The translations under genes were made by a program, and so were the position numbers. Under the pieces are notes generated by a model. The model ran no database searches. It was not told the origin of the DNA and saw nothing but the letters and a program-made list of their open reading frames with translations. This document shows positions 11,813-38,690 of a stretch of 64,000 nt of DNA, piece by piece (positions within the stretch are counted from its first letter, which is position 1; each line of letters starts with the position of its first letter). The stretch lies in contig CAVNZM010000004.1 of assembly GCA_963693365.1 (NCBI GenBank), forward strand, positions 7,812,001 to 7,876,000, read 5' to 3'. This stretch comes from Amoebidium appalachense (Eukaryota > Ichthyosporea).

Positions 11813-12849
11813 ACACACATCATACTCGCGCATGCGTGCATGCACACATATCATCCCACCTCCTTCGTCTCCCAACCAGCTCCACCCGGCCCGACTTGAG
11901 ACTTTTTTTAAGTTGATTGCTTCACTCTTACCATGGACGTCTCTAAAATCCCTGTCTATTATATATAATAAGGCTTAAACTATATTCAAGACTTACCAAG
12001 CTGGGTCGTGCCGGCTTGTAGGAATTTGCCGAAGATGGTGTGTGCTATCTGGAGCTTCGAACAACCCCCCGAGCCGTGCCTGAAAATGGTAGCCTACGCA
12101 TAGCACATATCCTCCCCGCGCCCCTCCCCCGCCCCCTCCCCCCCCCCTTCCACGGACTCAGAGGCTAAATGATGCTTCTTTAAGTATTTTCTGTATTGCA
12201 CGCCGGTTATCTCTGAAAACAAATGCAGTGACTATACAAATATCGGTACGGTGCACCAACACCGACTGAGTCAGACAGTGGGGGGCCGTGGTCAACGGTT
12301 TCCTCGAGTTGACCGGGTAGCAAGGCCGACTCGGATGCTACCAATCAAATGCCGATCAGTGAACAAAGTTTGGCTAGAAGCTCGGACTAGCTGTGCCGGC
12401 ACATCTTGACCTTAAGACACCTGTGTAGTGGGGAAATACGTTTAAGAGATTGAATATTTGACATTTAGTATCGGTGCAGGGCTATGTGCGTCCGTGCGTC
12501 CGTGTGTCCGTGTGCCCCTGTGTGCGTATGTCAGTGCATATGTAGCTGTCGTGTGTGTGTGCATGTGTAGTTGATTCGGTATTGCATGTATTTTCCGCTG
12601 CCTGGCCGAGTATTGTGGCGTTGCCGTCGCATGCATGTGTTTAAAACTTCCAGGAACAAATTATGAGTTAGGCTAACGAGACACGGAGAACGTGGCAAGA
12701 TGCAGACTGTGCAATGTCCCTGGTGTGAGGTCTAACCACTTGTCATGTGGCTGCAGGGATGAGCAAGGAGGGATATGTGGAGGCAATACTCGGCGCAATG
12801 GAGCTGGCGGCAAAGGAGAATGGTACGTGTGTGTGGTGGTGGTGGGGGT

Positions 12850-12881
<32 letters not shown>

Positions 12882-13592
12882 GGTTGGGTGGGTGGGGGGG
12901 TGGGTGGGTGGCTGTGTGTGCGTGTGTTGGAGGGGGGGATGGGGGGCAAGTGGGCAATGGGGCTGGTGTGCCGGGAGTGTGTGGGTGGATGGGTGTGTGA
13001 CGGTGTGTGTGCGGCCAGATGGCAAGGATGTGTGTCACCGGGTGTGGATGGATAGATAAAGCTTATGTGCTTTGTGCGTGGGTGGTTGAATTTGTGTATG
13101 CCGGCTAGCACATGTGCACATGTGTTTCTGCATGTGGGGACCTGGGGGAAGGGGGGGGGGGGGGGGGGGGGGGGGGGGACGAATGCTTGGACGTGTTTGT
13201 GTGTAAGTTGTTCGTGGCGTTTGTCCGAGGGTCCTTGCATGTTTGAAGTTTTTGTCAGTTGTTCTATTTCTATTGACCTATTTTCCACCATTTCTGCAAA
13301 TACGCTGCCTTGCATTTGAATAGAAAAGGGCGCTCCTTAGCATGTGCATGTTGACGATGCGTCTTACACTGTCACATTACAAATATGCCTCATCTTTCTC
13401 CTAGCCCCTGCTATTTTTACACACTCTCCTGAACTCTTTCTTCCCCCTTCCCCTCCTTGTGCCCCCCCTCCCCCCAACCCCCCCAACCCCTCCCCCGGCC
13501 TGCCGCCGGTGCCCCACGCGCCTGCTCCGCCTTCGTCTCTCCCTCTCTCCCAGCCTCTCACCCAGCCTCTTACTCACCTACTCGCCCAGACG

Positions 13593-13665
<73 letters not shown>

Positions 13666-13727
13666 CACACTGGCACACACACACACACACACACAAACAG
13701 ACACACACACACACACACACACATCAC

Positions 13728-13810
<83 letters not shown>

Positions 13811-14062
13811 CCCCCCTTTCTCTCCCCCCCCCCTTGCCCCCCCTCCCCCCCCCCCCCCCCCCCCCCCCCCCCCACACACACATCCCTCCCCCCCTCTCTC
13901 CTCCCCCCCTCCCCCCCCCCACACAGCAATCACTGTGCGCCTTCTTCTCAGCATAGACCGCAGGGGCACCCTATCTGATGCCCAGGAGGCCGTAGCCTTG
14001 GCTGTGAAATACGCCCACAGAGGTGTTGTGGGTATAGATTTAAGTGGCAATCCAAACGTATG

Positions 14063-14098
<36 letters not shown>

Positions 14099-14594
14099 AC
14101 TCCGCCCGCCGCACCCTCGCCTCTCTCCAAAGAGACGAAACACACTCTATGTTCTCTTGCTCCAGATCGCTGCTTCTCTAAGGTCTATGACTTCGTCGGC
14201 GTTTTGTGATTTGACATCAACATAACTTCAAGTTTAGTTCGTATCGGACGTCGGGATATATGTTGTTTTTGCCCTTATCTGGTGCATAGCATCCGTTTTT
14301 AGGATTGAGCAATTGCGCTATGAAGAAATCCTGGAGAAATGTCGACATTCCGCAAAGAGTCGGGAATTATTGCTATAGACAAAGAGGAAACATGATGCTA
14401 TGAGGACAATTTAGCGCTACGAGACTGTGTATAACGCGGTTCGTAGAACTGTGTGGCATTTTGCTGGCTTCCTCGACCGTGAAACCTTGGCCTGATTGGT
14501 CGGTGGGTTTGATGGACAGGTGGGGAGTGCGGACGATTTTGGGAAGCAAATGCAGGAGGCAAGGTGGGTGCACGGGGGGGATGGGGGGGCGGGG

Positions 14595-14636
<42 letters not shown>

Positions 14637-16416
14637 TCACCCGCAAAGGGGGGAAGGGTGTGGTGGTGGTGGCGGGGGGAGGGGGGGGGGAGGGGGGAGG
14701 AAGGGAGTGTTAGGTGTACGCGACAGCAAGTACTTTGCAGTGACACTGGTTCACTGTTTGTATGGGTGTAGTGTGTGTGTGTTAAGGGGCGGCAATTTCC
14801 GGTGAGCCCCAATGGCTCACCATGTAGGGCACTGCCCAAAGAGGAGTGCCTTGTATATTTCTAAAGAACCAATCAGCGTGCTAGATGGCACCGACGGTGT
14901 AATATATGGCATATGCAGTAACGCTTGACGCACTGATTAGTTTACTGTATATTCCCACTTTTTTTTATATATTTTTTTATGGGCCACGCTTCCAAATGAG
15001 TTCGTGCAGCAAAATGACTAGGTGGGCTCGGAGATTGAAGAGTGGCCCAGAAAGAACGGATAAACAGACTTCTTGTTCTGGAAGCATAAGGGTTAGTCTC
15101 AGAAAGGTGGAGGATACTTCAGTGTTTTTCATTATTGGGCTATCGGTTGGCAAGCATTGAGTCCCAGTGCATCTGAAAGGTAGGAAAGTCACGGTGCTTT
15201 TGTTTACCGGATTCTCAGTTAGCAAACCTCAAGTTCAAGCTTATTCAGACAGTGGAAGAATACTTCGGTGTTTTTGCTCACCTGATTTCCGGTCAGCAAG
15301 CAGCGCCAAGTTCCAAGTGTATCAGAGAGGCAGGATCCCAATCGAAGATCCTTCGGTGTTTTTGCCGCACCGTGCCGGGTTTCGCTTACACACACACACA
15401 TATACACAGGCAGCACGGGCTTCGTCTTGCGGTTCATTTTGGGGAGGTGGACAACCCGAGCGACAGCAATTACATTGTGCACACACTAAGGCCGGACAGG
15501 CTGGGCCACGGCACCTTTATCCCCGATGACGTTATGGCCTACCTGACTGATAACCCCATACCACTGGGTAAGACCTCACTCTGTTTTTGCGTTTTTTTTT
15601 CTTTTCTTTTTTTCCCCCTCTCTTTTCTTGTCTTTCGTTCTGTCTTTCTTTCTTTCTTTCTTTCTTTTGTTTTCCGTTCTCCAATGCCACCTGTAGAGGT
15701 CGCGCGATCGCAGACCCCGAATTGACGAACCTTCCACTTTTGCAAACTCTTAACCCCCCCCCCCCCCCCCCCCCCCCCTCCTTCTCCCCAGGCTCTGCTC
15801 TAATTGTCGATCAGTTAAAACCTGTGTCGGGGTGGCTCATTCAGATCAGGTTGGATAGCTCATAAGGTTTGGTCCTGTCTACTGCGCAATTTTGATCCAT
15901 TATGCTGGGACTTTGCATTGGTACGTGTGTGTGTTTGTGTGCGCGCACACGTGCGGCTCTATGGGAGAACTAATTTGATGTTTTACTACTGGTGTACGTA
16001 ATTTAATGTTTTGGTACTGGTGTACCCATGTTAATGTTGTACTAATATGCACTAGTTGCTGGTGTACCTAATCTGGAGTTATCATGATATTGCTGGTGTA
16101 CCTAGTTTGGTGCGATATTACTGGTGTACTTAGTTTGGTGTTATAATACTGGTGTGCCTAGTTTGATGTTTTATCGCTTGTACGGCACCCAATTTAGTGT
16201 TTTATTGCTGGTGTACCTGTGGGGAACTTTCAACGGTAATTTTATGTGACGACCTATTTGTAGTGCACCCATTAGCTTAACCACTATATCCTTGGTTGTA
16301 TCGGTGTCAGGGATCTGTGATTGAAATCTGTGGTTGTACCCTTGTTACTCGAGAATTGTCAGGTGTTCATCAGCCTTCCACAATGTACTCACATTGCCTG
16401 CATTCCCCCCCCCACC

Positions 16417-16454
<38 letters not shown>

Positions 16455-16458
16455 TCTC

Positions 16459-16489
<31 letters not shown>

Positions 16490-17494
16490 ATCGCCCTTGC
16501 CCCCTTTTCCTCATCCCGTTCCACCCTCCCCTCCGCGGAACCCTCCCCCCCCCCTCCCCCCCCCTCCCCCCCAACCCAACCCAGAGGTGTGCCTGACGTC
16601 CAATGTGATGTGCCGCACAGTCAGCAGCTACGACACCCATCACTTCCTCGACCTCTACAGAGCAGGATATCCCTGTGCAATCTGTGTACGTACCCTACCC
16701 CACCCTTCCCCCATGAATTTCTCTCTCCTTTTCTCTCTCTTTCTCTCTCTCTCCCCGCTCCCCCCCCCCCCCCCCCCCCCCCCCCCCGGGGGGGTGTGCA
16801 CATACACAATACTCTTGCCATATACTGGAAATTGTGTTATAAATTGTGGCATGCTGGGCCGCAGGAATGGTCTCCTCCCCCTTATGATGGGCTCTGTTTA
16901 AGTGTCTTCTGCCTGCACACTTAGATGGTTTGATTTCGGGTTTCTCATTTTTGTGACGTTTTGTTGTTGTCCTCTGGGGTCTCCTCCATATTTCCAACCC
17001 TCTAACACATACATCACCCCCTCCCCCGGGCCCTCCCTGAGGATGGGCTCTGCTTATGACGCATACTGTGCGCATGGCTGATGTTGCATACTTGAATGTT
17101 TGCCTTTGCATGTGTCCTGCACCATGCTTCTCATCGCGTATGCGTAATTCGTACCGTGTTCCGCATTCAACCCCCCCCCCCCCCCCCCCTTCTTCCTCAC
17201 CCCTACCTACCCTCACCCCACACTCCATCTCCCCCCCCCTCCCCCTCCCCCCTCCCCCTCCCCCCCCCCCAAACCCAAACGCTCACTCCATCCCCACCCT
17301 TCTGACTTTTTGAAATGGCTCCCAAATTCTGGCTTTTTCTCACGGAGATACTGTATTCTTGGTTTGGCAGAGGTCAAAGTCTGTCCATTTTCCACCGTCC
17401 CAGGAACACACACATCCCCGTACTTGCACCTGCATGTATACACGCTCTCTTCTTTTTGTTCTCTCTTTTCACTCCCCTCCCCTCCCCCCCCCCT

Positions 17495-17565
<71 letters not shown>

Positions 17566-18459
17566 TCCTCTCTCTCCACCCCCTCTTCCCCCCAGTGCAC
17601 ACACACAAAGTTACCTGAAAACAGGCTTGCATTGTACTATACTCGTACACTTTTATTAGTTACACACAATCAGACTCGTACACAAACGGCATACATCTGG
17701 CCTAATTACAATAGTGACGTTGCAATCTCCTCCCCCCCCCCCCCCCCCCCCCCCCCGTTATAACACAAATCCCCTCCCCCCCCCCCCCTCCCCCCCACCA
17801 CCTCCCCCCCCCCCCCCCCCCCCACCACCACCACCACCACCACCACCACACACACACACACACACACAAATGTTGTCACGAAGGGCATATTTGTGCTGCA
17901 CACACATGCACGCACGCACACACGCACACACACACGCATACACAAACATAAGCATACCTGCACACACAGTCTGACCGCCTGTGTTACATATACACACAAA
18001 AACGTTCTCTCTTCTTTCTTGCTTGCACACGCTCACACACGTACACATTCAGACGGACGACAAAGGTGTCTTCAACACCACCCTGAGCAAAGAGTATTAT
18101 ATTGCTGCAACCAACCTCCACCTCACACCCTTTGTACTCTGGGAACTATCCTACCGATCTATCGATTACATTTTTGCCAACAACGAGGTCTGCCCCCCCC
18201 CCCCCCCTCTCCCCCCCCCCCCCCCCCACCCCCAACCCCACTTTTCACCCCCAACCCCACTTTTCAATCCGACCCACCCACCGTTGTACATACACTAACA
18301 CAAACACAAGCACATGAAACGTGTCCATTTGTCGAAGGCACACACCACAGCAACGGAATCTAGATCGTTGGGTTTAATAGGGGAGGAGGGAGGTGGGTCG
18401 ACGTGAGAGAGTTAACTGTTTTGGAGATGGCGCGGGGGGTGGGTGGGTGGGTGGGTGTT

Positions 18460-18490
<31 letters not shown>

Positions 18491-18930
18491 AGGGGGGAAA
18501 AATCTTTCCTTCTGATATATTTCTTCGGCGGGTTGAAGGAGAGTGTAGCCCTTAGTGTTTCGAATGTGCTACATGGTGTTGCACACGTATGTATATCGAT
18601 GGGGTTGGGGTGGGTAGGTTGATGAATGGGAACAAACTGTCTTTGCCAACAATTTGGGGTAAGGGTGGGTGACTTGAGGGCTAAGGAGCTGGGCTAAGGG
18701 TGAGAGGAAAGCCGGGAAGAAGATTTGGGGGGGAAGGGGGGGGGGAAGGGGGGGGGGGGGGGGGGGGGGGGGTGCAGATTTTTGAGTTAGGGAACCCTCT
18801 TATGTATTTTTACGGGGGCAGCTGGAAGGCTGTAGACTGATTTTATCTATTTTAACAGGTAAAAGAGGCACTGCGCAGTCACTGGAAGGCTACCAAGCAA
18901 GAGATGCTTGGCACAGTAACAACAAATTAG
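9425..18930 (+). CDS. ADAL: Adenosine deaminase-like protein (N6-methyl-AMP deaminase)
   Basis: A metal-dependent hydrolase of the adenosine/AMP deaminase superfamily, ADAL/MAPDA branch. Family members deaminate N6-substituted AMP to IMP in the cytosol. Exons that I can place: 9425-9532 (start codon), 9730-9881, 11202 to an undefined end, 12022-12088, 12757-12822, 13927-14057, 15410 or 15414 to 15567, 16585-16685, 18053-18187 and 18859-18930 (TAG). Phases agree across most joins. Motifs in order: LPKVELHAHVNGS (HxH metal ligands), EDGVCYLELRTTPR, GIDLSGNP, AVHFGE (catalytic Glu), RLGHGTF (metal His), CLTSNV, SYDTHHF, and CAIC joined to TDDKGVF (metal Asp). Two stretches are unresolved: about 25 residues between TIHS and EFAEDG, and about 25 residues between GNPN and HGLRL. 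ADAL proteins are about 350 residues, which fits. Introns carry copies of two repeat families and many C-runs. Confidence 0.9.
9950..10325 (+). repeat. Poly-C-ended repeat family R1, long copy 1
   Basis: About 375 bp in ADAL intron 2, nearly identical to 47716-48096. It begins near GGGCATGGTTGCTCTG and ends TTCCGCATTCAAAACCCC, where it runs into a C-rich tract. A GGTCGAAACTC segment near 10152 resembles an RNA polymerase III B box, so a SINE-like origin is possible. Confidence 0.85.
11050..11190 (+). repeat. Repeat family R2, copy 1
   Basis: This is a diverged match to 16925-17030. Both contain a T-rich start, then CTCCATAT, TCTCCAACTCTCTAA (or close to it) and a CATGCATC-like end leading into a C-rich tract. 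It sits directly upstream of ADAL exon 3. Confidence 0.5.
13601..13810 (+). repeat. (CA)n tracts before an exon
   Basis: Two long (CA)n arrays (about 13601-13663 and 13733-13808), then C-rich sequence, precede the acceptor at 13926, which ends CCCACACAG. Confidence 0.9.
15975..16215 (+). repeat. Degenerate tandem repeat of about 33 bp
   Basis: About seven units built around CTGGTGTACCTAGTTTGGTG with substitutions and small indels, inside the ADAL intron between 15567 and 16585. Confidence 0.7.
16925..17030 (+). repeat. Repeat family R2, copy 2
   Basis: This is the second, diverged copy of the 11050-11190 sequence. It lies immediately upstream of an R1 3' fragment. Confidence 0.5.
17031..17172 (+). 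repeat. Repeat family R1, 3' fragment
   Basis: The last 140 bp of the R1 consensus, from CCCTCCCTGAGGATGGGC to GTTCCGCATTCAA, followed at once by a C-run. It is in sense orientation in an ADAL intron. Confidence 0.85.
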
Positions 18931-19713
18931 GCATTGCAACAGTGAGTGATCACCTAGACTGAGTGCTGGCGCGTCAGTTGGTTGCCACCAGCGCCACAGG
19001 GTGCAATGGAATAGATAGTGCGTCTTCTGCCTAGAATTAGATGATACATGTTAACTTAGTTTCCAGATCCTTACGCATTTGGTGAAAGGTTTAATGAATG
19101 CTGCATGATAGGACAACGACAAAACGCGTTTTAGCAAACGATGACGGTTTGAAACCTCACCCAAATTCCAGTACAGTTGGACACTCGGTGAACATGCCTG
19201 AACATCTGGCATACTTCTCGGCTCCGGGTTCTGCTGTTGGTGGTGGTGGTGGTGGCGGTGTGTACGTGTGTGTGTGTGTGTGCCCCCCCAACTCCCCCCC
19301 CCCCCCCCCACACACACACCCCATCCTCCCCCTCCCCCCACCGACCCTCCCACCCTCCACCCCCATTCTCCACACTCCAACCCTCAACCCGCGCGCCAAC
19401 ATCTTCCTGAAAAAACATCATATATCCAACACCTGCTTCTGCCACCATCACCCCCCTGCACCCACCCACACACACCCTATCCCCACCCACCCGCCCACCC
19501 CAAATCCGCGTCTCCCCTCTCCCCACGTGCCTTGCATACGCAGCAATCCCCTACTCTTTCCAGCCTCTTCTTTTCGTTGTGTGTGTGTGTGTGTGTGTGC
19601 GGGTAGGGGGGGGGGGGGGGGGGGGGGGGGGGGGATCGAGAACAGACAGAAAAGCCCGAATAATCTCCAATACGACTCAGTGCTGGCGTAGGCGTGGCAA
19701 ATGGTTATCTATG

Positions 19714-19744
<31 letters not shown>

Positions 19745-21376
19745 CGCGTGCGTGTGCGTGTGCGTGTGTGGGTGTGTGCTGCAGTTGTTTTTTCTGGGGG
19801 GGGAGGAGGGGGGGGGGGGGGGGAGGGAAGGGTGGGAAGGAGGGATATTTTGCGAGCATGGCGTTTGGCCAACCCATGGTTTCGCGTTCCTGTTCCGACC
19901 TCTGGGTCTTTCCGTTTCTCAAAATATTGAGGTTTAGCAAATCGGATCATGGAACCTTAGGACCCTCTGTTCCGGATCCGACCACAACTCGGTCTCCGGG
20001 CCGACGGGGCCGTACTCTCAGTTTCAAATTCCTAAGATGGTGATTGGTGAATTACGCACCGACATACCCGATTAGGCAGGTGATTTCGGGCCGCACGATT
20101 GGATGCGTCTCATACACTCCTTCCAATTGGTTTGTGCAAAAAGGAGACGATAGCGCGCGCCGCGCGGCAGCAACGCAGAAACGCCGTGGCGATGCAGGGC
20201 GATGCACTGTGTTGATTTCACACACGTTGGCCACACTGGCTCGGAAATAAAGCTTGAAACCGATTATTTAAGTAACAGGGAAAGAGCCGTCTCTTTTTTC
20301 TCAGTTTTCGTGAAGAGAATTACAAGTATATTTCAAGATCTTTCTTGACCAAGTTAACAAATTTTACTGAGGGAATTAGTAAGCCACGGATTTTTTTAAT
20401 TTTTTTTTACGTGCCGGACCTCCTCCTCTTCACATCTTGCACAAAGAAATTCGGTTGAGAAGTTTGCCGAACCAGATTTAACTACGTAGCATCTAAGAGA
20501 CCCGGTTTCTGAACTCCCAAGATCTAACATGGATTGTAAGTGCAGGTGATCGAACTCTTTGTATGTGGGCAAGCTTGTATGAAGCATTTTGGGAGTGCGT
20601 TTGTGTACGAATGGCATTTAGCGGACGCGTCTAGGTATCTTCTGGCCACTTGCATGTGTTAGCGCTATCATTCATCGGTGCTTGTGCGCGCTTGTGTGTG
20701 TGCGTGTGTGCGCGACCATTTATGCAAGGTTTTTCTCCCTGTTTTGGATGTATGTTTGTGCACCTTATATGTGTGCGCATAGGCCGCCACACAAACTCCC
20801 ATGTGTTTTTTTTTTCTCGCTGTTACAGCGTTATCTGCAGCTTTTTTTTGCCTGCCTGTCTGCCTTTCCCTCGAGGCAGGAGTTTGTCTCCTTTGTTTAA
20901 TTCTAACTAACCTGACACGGGCAAACGTACGGTTAAACTGTATTCGTTCCTATCACTTCGTCGAGTCTTGGTCATTTTTTCTCATCTGACCGGCGTGATG
21001 TACAACAGCATGGAGGTGGGTCAGGATAGGCTTGTGTGATAGCCACCCCATGAATATCGAAGTCTGCAAAGCCTTGTGTGTTTATTCTTAGGTGATGGTG
21101 AATCAGCAACAAAAAGTCAGCACATGAACGCAATGACATAAACACACACACATGCACATACACATAAAAACACACACACACACACAGGCACAGGCACAAG
21201 TGCACATAAACAAACAAACAAACACACACACAATCATCCACACACGCACACAAACGCGCGCGCACACACGCACACACACATACACACACTCACACACACG
21301 CACACACACACACACACATACACACACACGCACGCACACACACAAACACACACACACACACACACACATACACACA

Positions 21377-21433
<57 letters not shown>

Positions 21434-21478
21434 CTATCCACACGCACACAGGCATACACACACACACACACAAACACA

Positions 21479-21518
<40 letters not shown>

Positions 21519-21578
21519 GCCTACGTCGTTTTCCTGGAAAATAAAGCAAATCGTTTAACCGACCCCTTGTTATTCCAG
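18931..21578. other. Intergenic region between ADAL and the septin
   Basis: No gene seen. It contains short CA/GT tracts, C- and G-runs (19297, 19607) and a GT stretch (19714-19770). From 21140 to 21520 it is CA-rich, leading into the first septin exon. An AATAAA at about 20247 is the only polyadenylation-like signal and is far from the ADAL stop. Confidence 0.5.
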
Positions 21579-21601
21579 CTGTGACGCAGTCCGACTCCGA
21601 A

Positions 21602-35449
<13,848 letters not shown>

Positions 35450-35454
35450 TTGTT

Positions 35455-35640
35455 GGGAGTGATAGGCGGTGGTGCCACATGGAGCAGATTAGGAGTGATA
35501 GGGAGTATTTAGGAGTATATTGTAGGGAGTGATGGGGGGTAATGGGGAGTGGTAAGAGAGTAGTAGGGAATAGTAGGGAGTAACAAGGAGTGGTAAGGAG
35601 TAATGAGGAGTGATAAGGAGTAAAACGGAGCGATACTGAA
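35455..35640 (+). repeat. Minisatellite GGAGTGATAAGGAGTA-like
   Basis: Imperfect units of about 10-12 bp (GGAGTGRTAAG) start just after the septin stop codon and probably form part of its 3' UTR. Confidence 0.75.
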
Positions 35641-37135
35641 AGAAAGATGTCGTGGGATGAGTTTTTTTTTGGGGGGGGGGAAGGGGAGGAGGGGAGGGGG
35701 ACCGGGGGGGGGGGGGGGGGGGGGGAGGGGGAGGAGGATCCGGAGGGGAGCAGGTAGAAGGTGAGAGGGATAACGCATGTTTGTATTTTTTATTTATTTT
35801 TTATTTTTTTTGAGGTGGGGGGGAGGGGTTTTTTTTTTTTTTTTTTTTTTTTGGGGGGGGGGGGGGGTGATTGGCGTTTGAAGGATAGCTCATGGGATGA
35901 GTTTTATGTGTGGCTTTGAGGCCAAAGAATTTCCGAATAATCTAGATCGATAAATAAGTAAATGAGGGACAGAAATCTATTTCAAACACAACATAAATTA
36001 TTTATCTGCCACCCAATGCCGGGCCCCGGTCCAAGGCTTAGCTATGACAAGTAATCGAGAACGGTTTGCTCAAGCTTCCTAGAATGATACTGCATCGCTC
36101 GCACCATACGAAGTAAACGATGAGAAAAAATGATACCGAAAATATAGCCCCTCACGCGGCCAAAAAGATCCGACATATACTATTGGCCCCTTGCACACTC
36201 CAAATTTAATGATGAAATGCCTATTGTACACTAAAAAATAATGCTAACATACACATTAATGCCCCTCTCACGATCACCCGTGCATAACAACAACACAATG
36301 AAAATCTGTGGCACTATGTTTGTTGAACCCAGAACATAATACATGTTTTTTATCTCCGCACATGTATTATTTATTGAGAGATTAGTTCACACAAGGAAGA
36401 CCACGGTCACCATATGTGATCACGTGCTGCAAAGCTTCCCCTGCCCCCCCCCAAACAACACACACACACACCAAAAAAGATCTGCATTGTCTATATTGTC
36501 TGTCACCAATGTCGCATTGCATTCTGTAACGCCGCTCTAAGTCTCTCCCCCCAACCCCCCACACAGGCCACACCCACAAGAATACCAAAGCACCCACCGA
36601 CCCGTCTAAATACCCATAACTAAACACGGTAAAAGAAAGTGTCTGTGGGTACTAACACACACACGCACACACGGTCACACAACACACACACACACACACG
36701 TGCACACACACACACACACACACTCAACAACTCACCCCCACCCGAGCAATTGCTCCTTTCACTGAGCCTCGATTTCAAGCCCTCTCACTCATGATCAAGA
36801 GTCTCTGCAGAAAATTACCCCCTCCCCCCCCCCCCCCCCCCTCCCCCCCCCCCCCCCCCCCCCCCGTCCCCTTCCCCCCCAACACCAAAAAAAAAGAAAA
36901 AAAATACAGTCAACCAACCTCCTCCTCCCCTCCCCCCTCCCCTCGCCGCCGCCCCCTCCCACTTCCCTATACTGAAATAAAGTAATGAAGTGCACATATG
37001 GGAACGCGCGGTGCGTTGTTGACACCAACAAGCCATAATGCCGCCCCAAAAGGTTACACAACAAAGTTGCACAGTACTGGCAGGGAAGGGCTGGAGGTGT
37101 GAATGTTTTTAAGAGGGAAGGCGGGGAGGGGGGGG

Positions 37136-37182
<47 letters not shown>

Positions 37183-38514
37183 ATTCCAGAGATCTAATAT
37201 TAGAGCCGTGCCCATCCGTCTGTAAAAGCTGCAAAGGCAATCGATACGAGGACACAACAATTTCGAATGGTCAAGGGCCATTGCTTGTCAAGCCTCGCCC
37301 CCTATTCCTCCCCCCCACTCCCTCTCCCCTCCCCTTGTCCCCTCCCTTGAACCCCGTCCCTCCCCCACAAGCACGCACGCACACATACACGAACCCACAA
37401 TCACCGGCCTGCCCATTCCCCAACCCCGTAATTCTACCATCCAGCCCCTATTCCGGCCCCCCTTCCACACTGGGTCTCTAAATGGCTTTGCAGCACTATA
37501 GAGGCAGGTGCGGCATCTGTTTGATGGTTTACACGGTCTATTTTGGGGGAAATGTGTTAAATATTCTACGGCCCACCTCCAGAACGTAAAACGAGATCTT
37601 GGCTGCTGATAGTCCCCGAACCTGAACCTATAACCAAGCACATTACCAAATAAACCAATCCTTACAAGATGACCTTGAAATCTTGTGCCCTTGCTTCGCG
37701 TGCCTCCCCATGTCACAGTGCATGTCCAACTTACAAGGTGATAAATTTTGTTGAGCGCCAGCACATCAGCAAGTAGGTAGGTACACGAACTCCGAACTTC
37801 CCCTAGTGTTACAATGGTATATTGCCCTAGCCCTCCTCGTCCCTCGCCACACTTCCTGTCCCCTACTTATTGACCATCATGGGCCCCTGGCCTCCCCTCC
37901 CATGATTCCCCACCCTTGCCCCAAACCTCGAATACAACCACCATCAGATAGATGTCCGCCTGCCCGTCCCCGCCGTTTACCTAGCAAGTTTATTTTCAAG
38001 ACCCGGCACCATTTAGATATTTTGGTTCAGGGCGGTCTGGAAACAGGAGTAGCAATTGTGAAGGTGCCGCAGCCTCGTGAATGTTAGTGAATGTTAATGA
38101 AAATAATCCGATGACATCGATTGTATGAACAAATGATTGGCATAGCCGGCAAGCAACGGCTCGTGGACGTTTGAATGAGCTCGAGCAGTCGGTGCTACCA
38201 TGGGCATAGAGGTGTTACAGAACGTGCACATGTAAACGTACGCTTACATTCGTAAGTGGTCCCTATCAAAACTCTGCGAGCCACATCTTTGAAGGTTTGA
38301 TTGATTGGCTGGCTGAAAGGGCTGCGTGTTGCTTCAACAGGCAACTGCGTGTACGTGGCAGCTAGAATTTTCGGCTTTTCAATGTTCTATGAGCACTTTG
38401 GTGGGGATGTGCTATTTATTGAAGACTTGCATGTGAGGCTGTGGTGAGGTGCAGGCACTTCAGGCCAACAACGGTCAAAAAGAAAAAGTGACATGCATCT
38501 TTCGTATGCATATG
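35641..38514. other. Intergenic region
   Basis: No gene that I can support. It has G-, T- and C-runs (35660-35870), AT-richer sequence to 36650, CA-rich sequence, then a C-rich block (36822-36865) and a G-run (37127-37180) about 300 bp apart that are complementary. A minus-strand frame at 37288-37764 shows no motif. Confidence 0.45.
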
Positions 38515-38520
38515 TGTACA

Positions 38521-38683
38521 CGGGGTTTACGCTGTTTACTCGAGGCAAAGAGAGACCAGTCTCAGGTATGGGGGGGTTTTGCTCGGAATATCCCCTCAGC
38601 GGTATATCATGATCACATACATAGATGTCGGGTGATGATTATATATCAGGGTTTACTTTCTCTACGAGACACCATAAAGACTA
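38521..38683. repeat. Dispersed repeat abutting a LINE, copy 2
   Basis: Matches 5977-6145. The A-tail end of LINE-A begins within about 10 bp of its right end. Confidence 0.8.
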
Positions 38684-38690
38684 AGAAAGA

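Noticed and set aside
13457-13978. Long plus-strand frames rich in His-Thr, Pro or Cys-Val
   Set aside because: They are translations of (CA)n, (GT)n and C-run tracts. Real exons in the region are short and in other places. The same applies to most long frames in the window, including 22161-22718, 23140-23772, 32314-33363 and 49910-50689.
20396-20617. Minus-strand frame with a CARCEEEE stretch, possible zinc-binding protein
   Set aside because: Only two cysteines in a weak context, short, and no further support.
36822-37180. C-run and G-run 300 bp apart as a functional hairpin
   Set aside because: Homopolymers of both kinds are so common here that a complementary pair at this distance is expected by chance.
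37288-37764. 158-codon minus-strand frame
   Set aside because: No motif, composition typical of non-coding flank, and it runs into C-rich sequence at its end.
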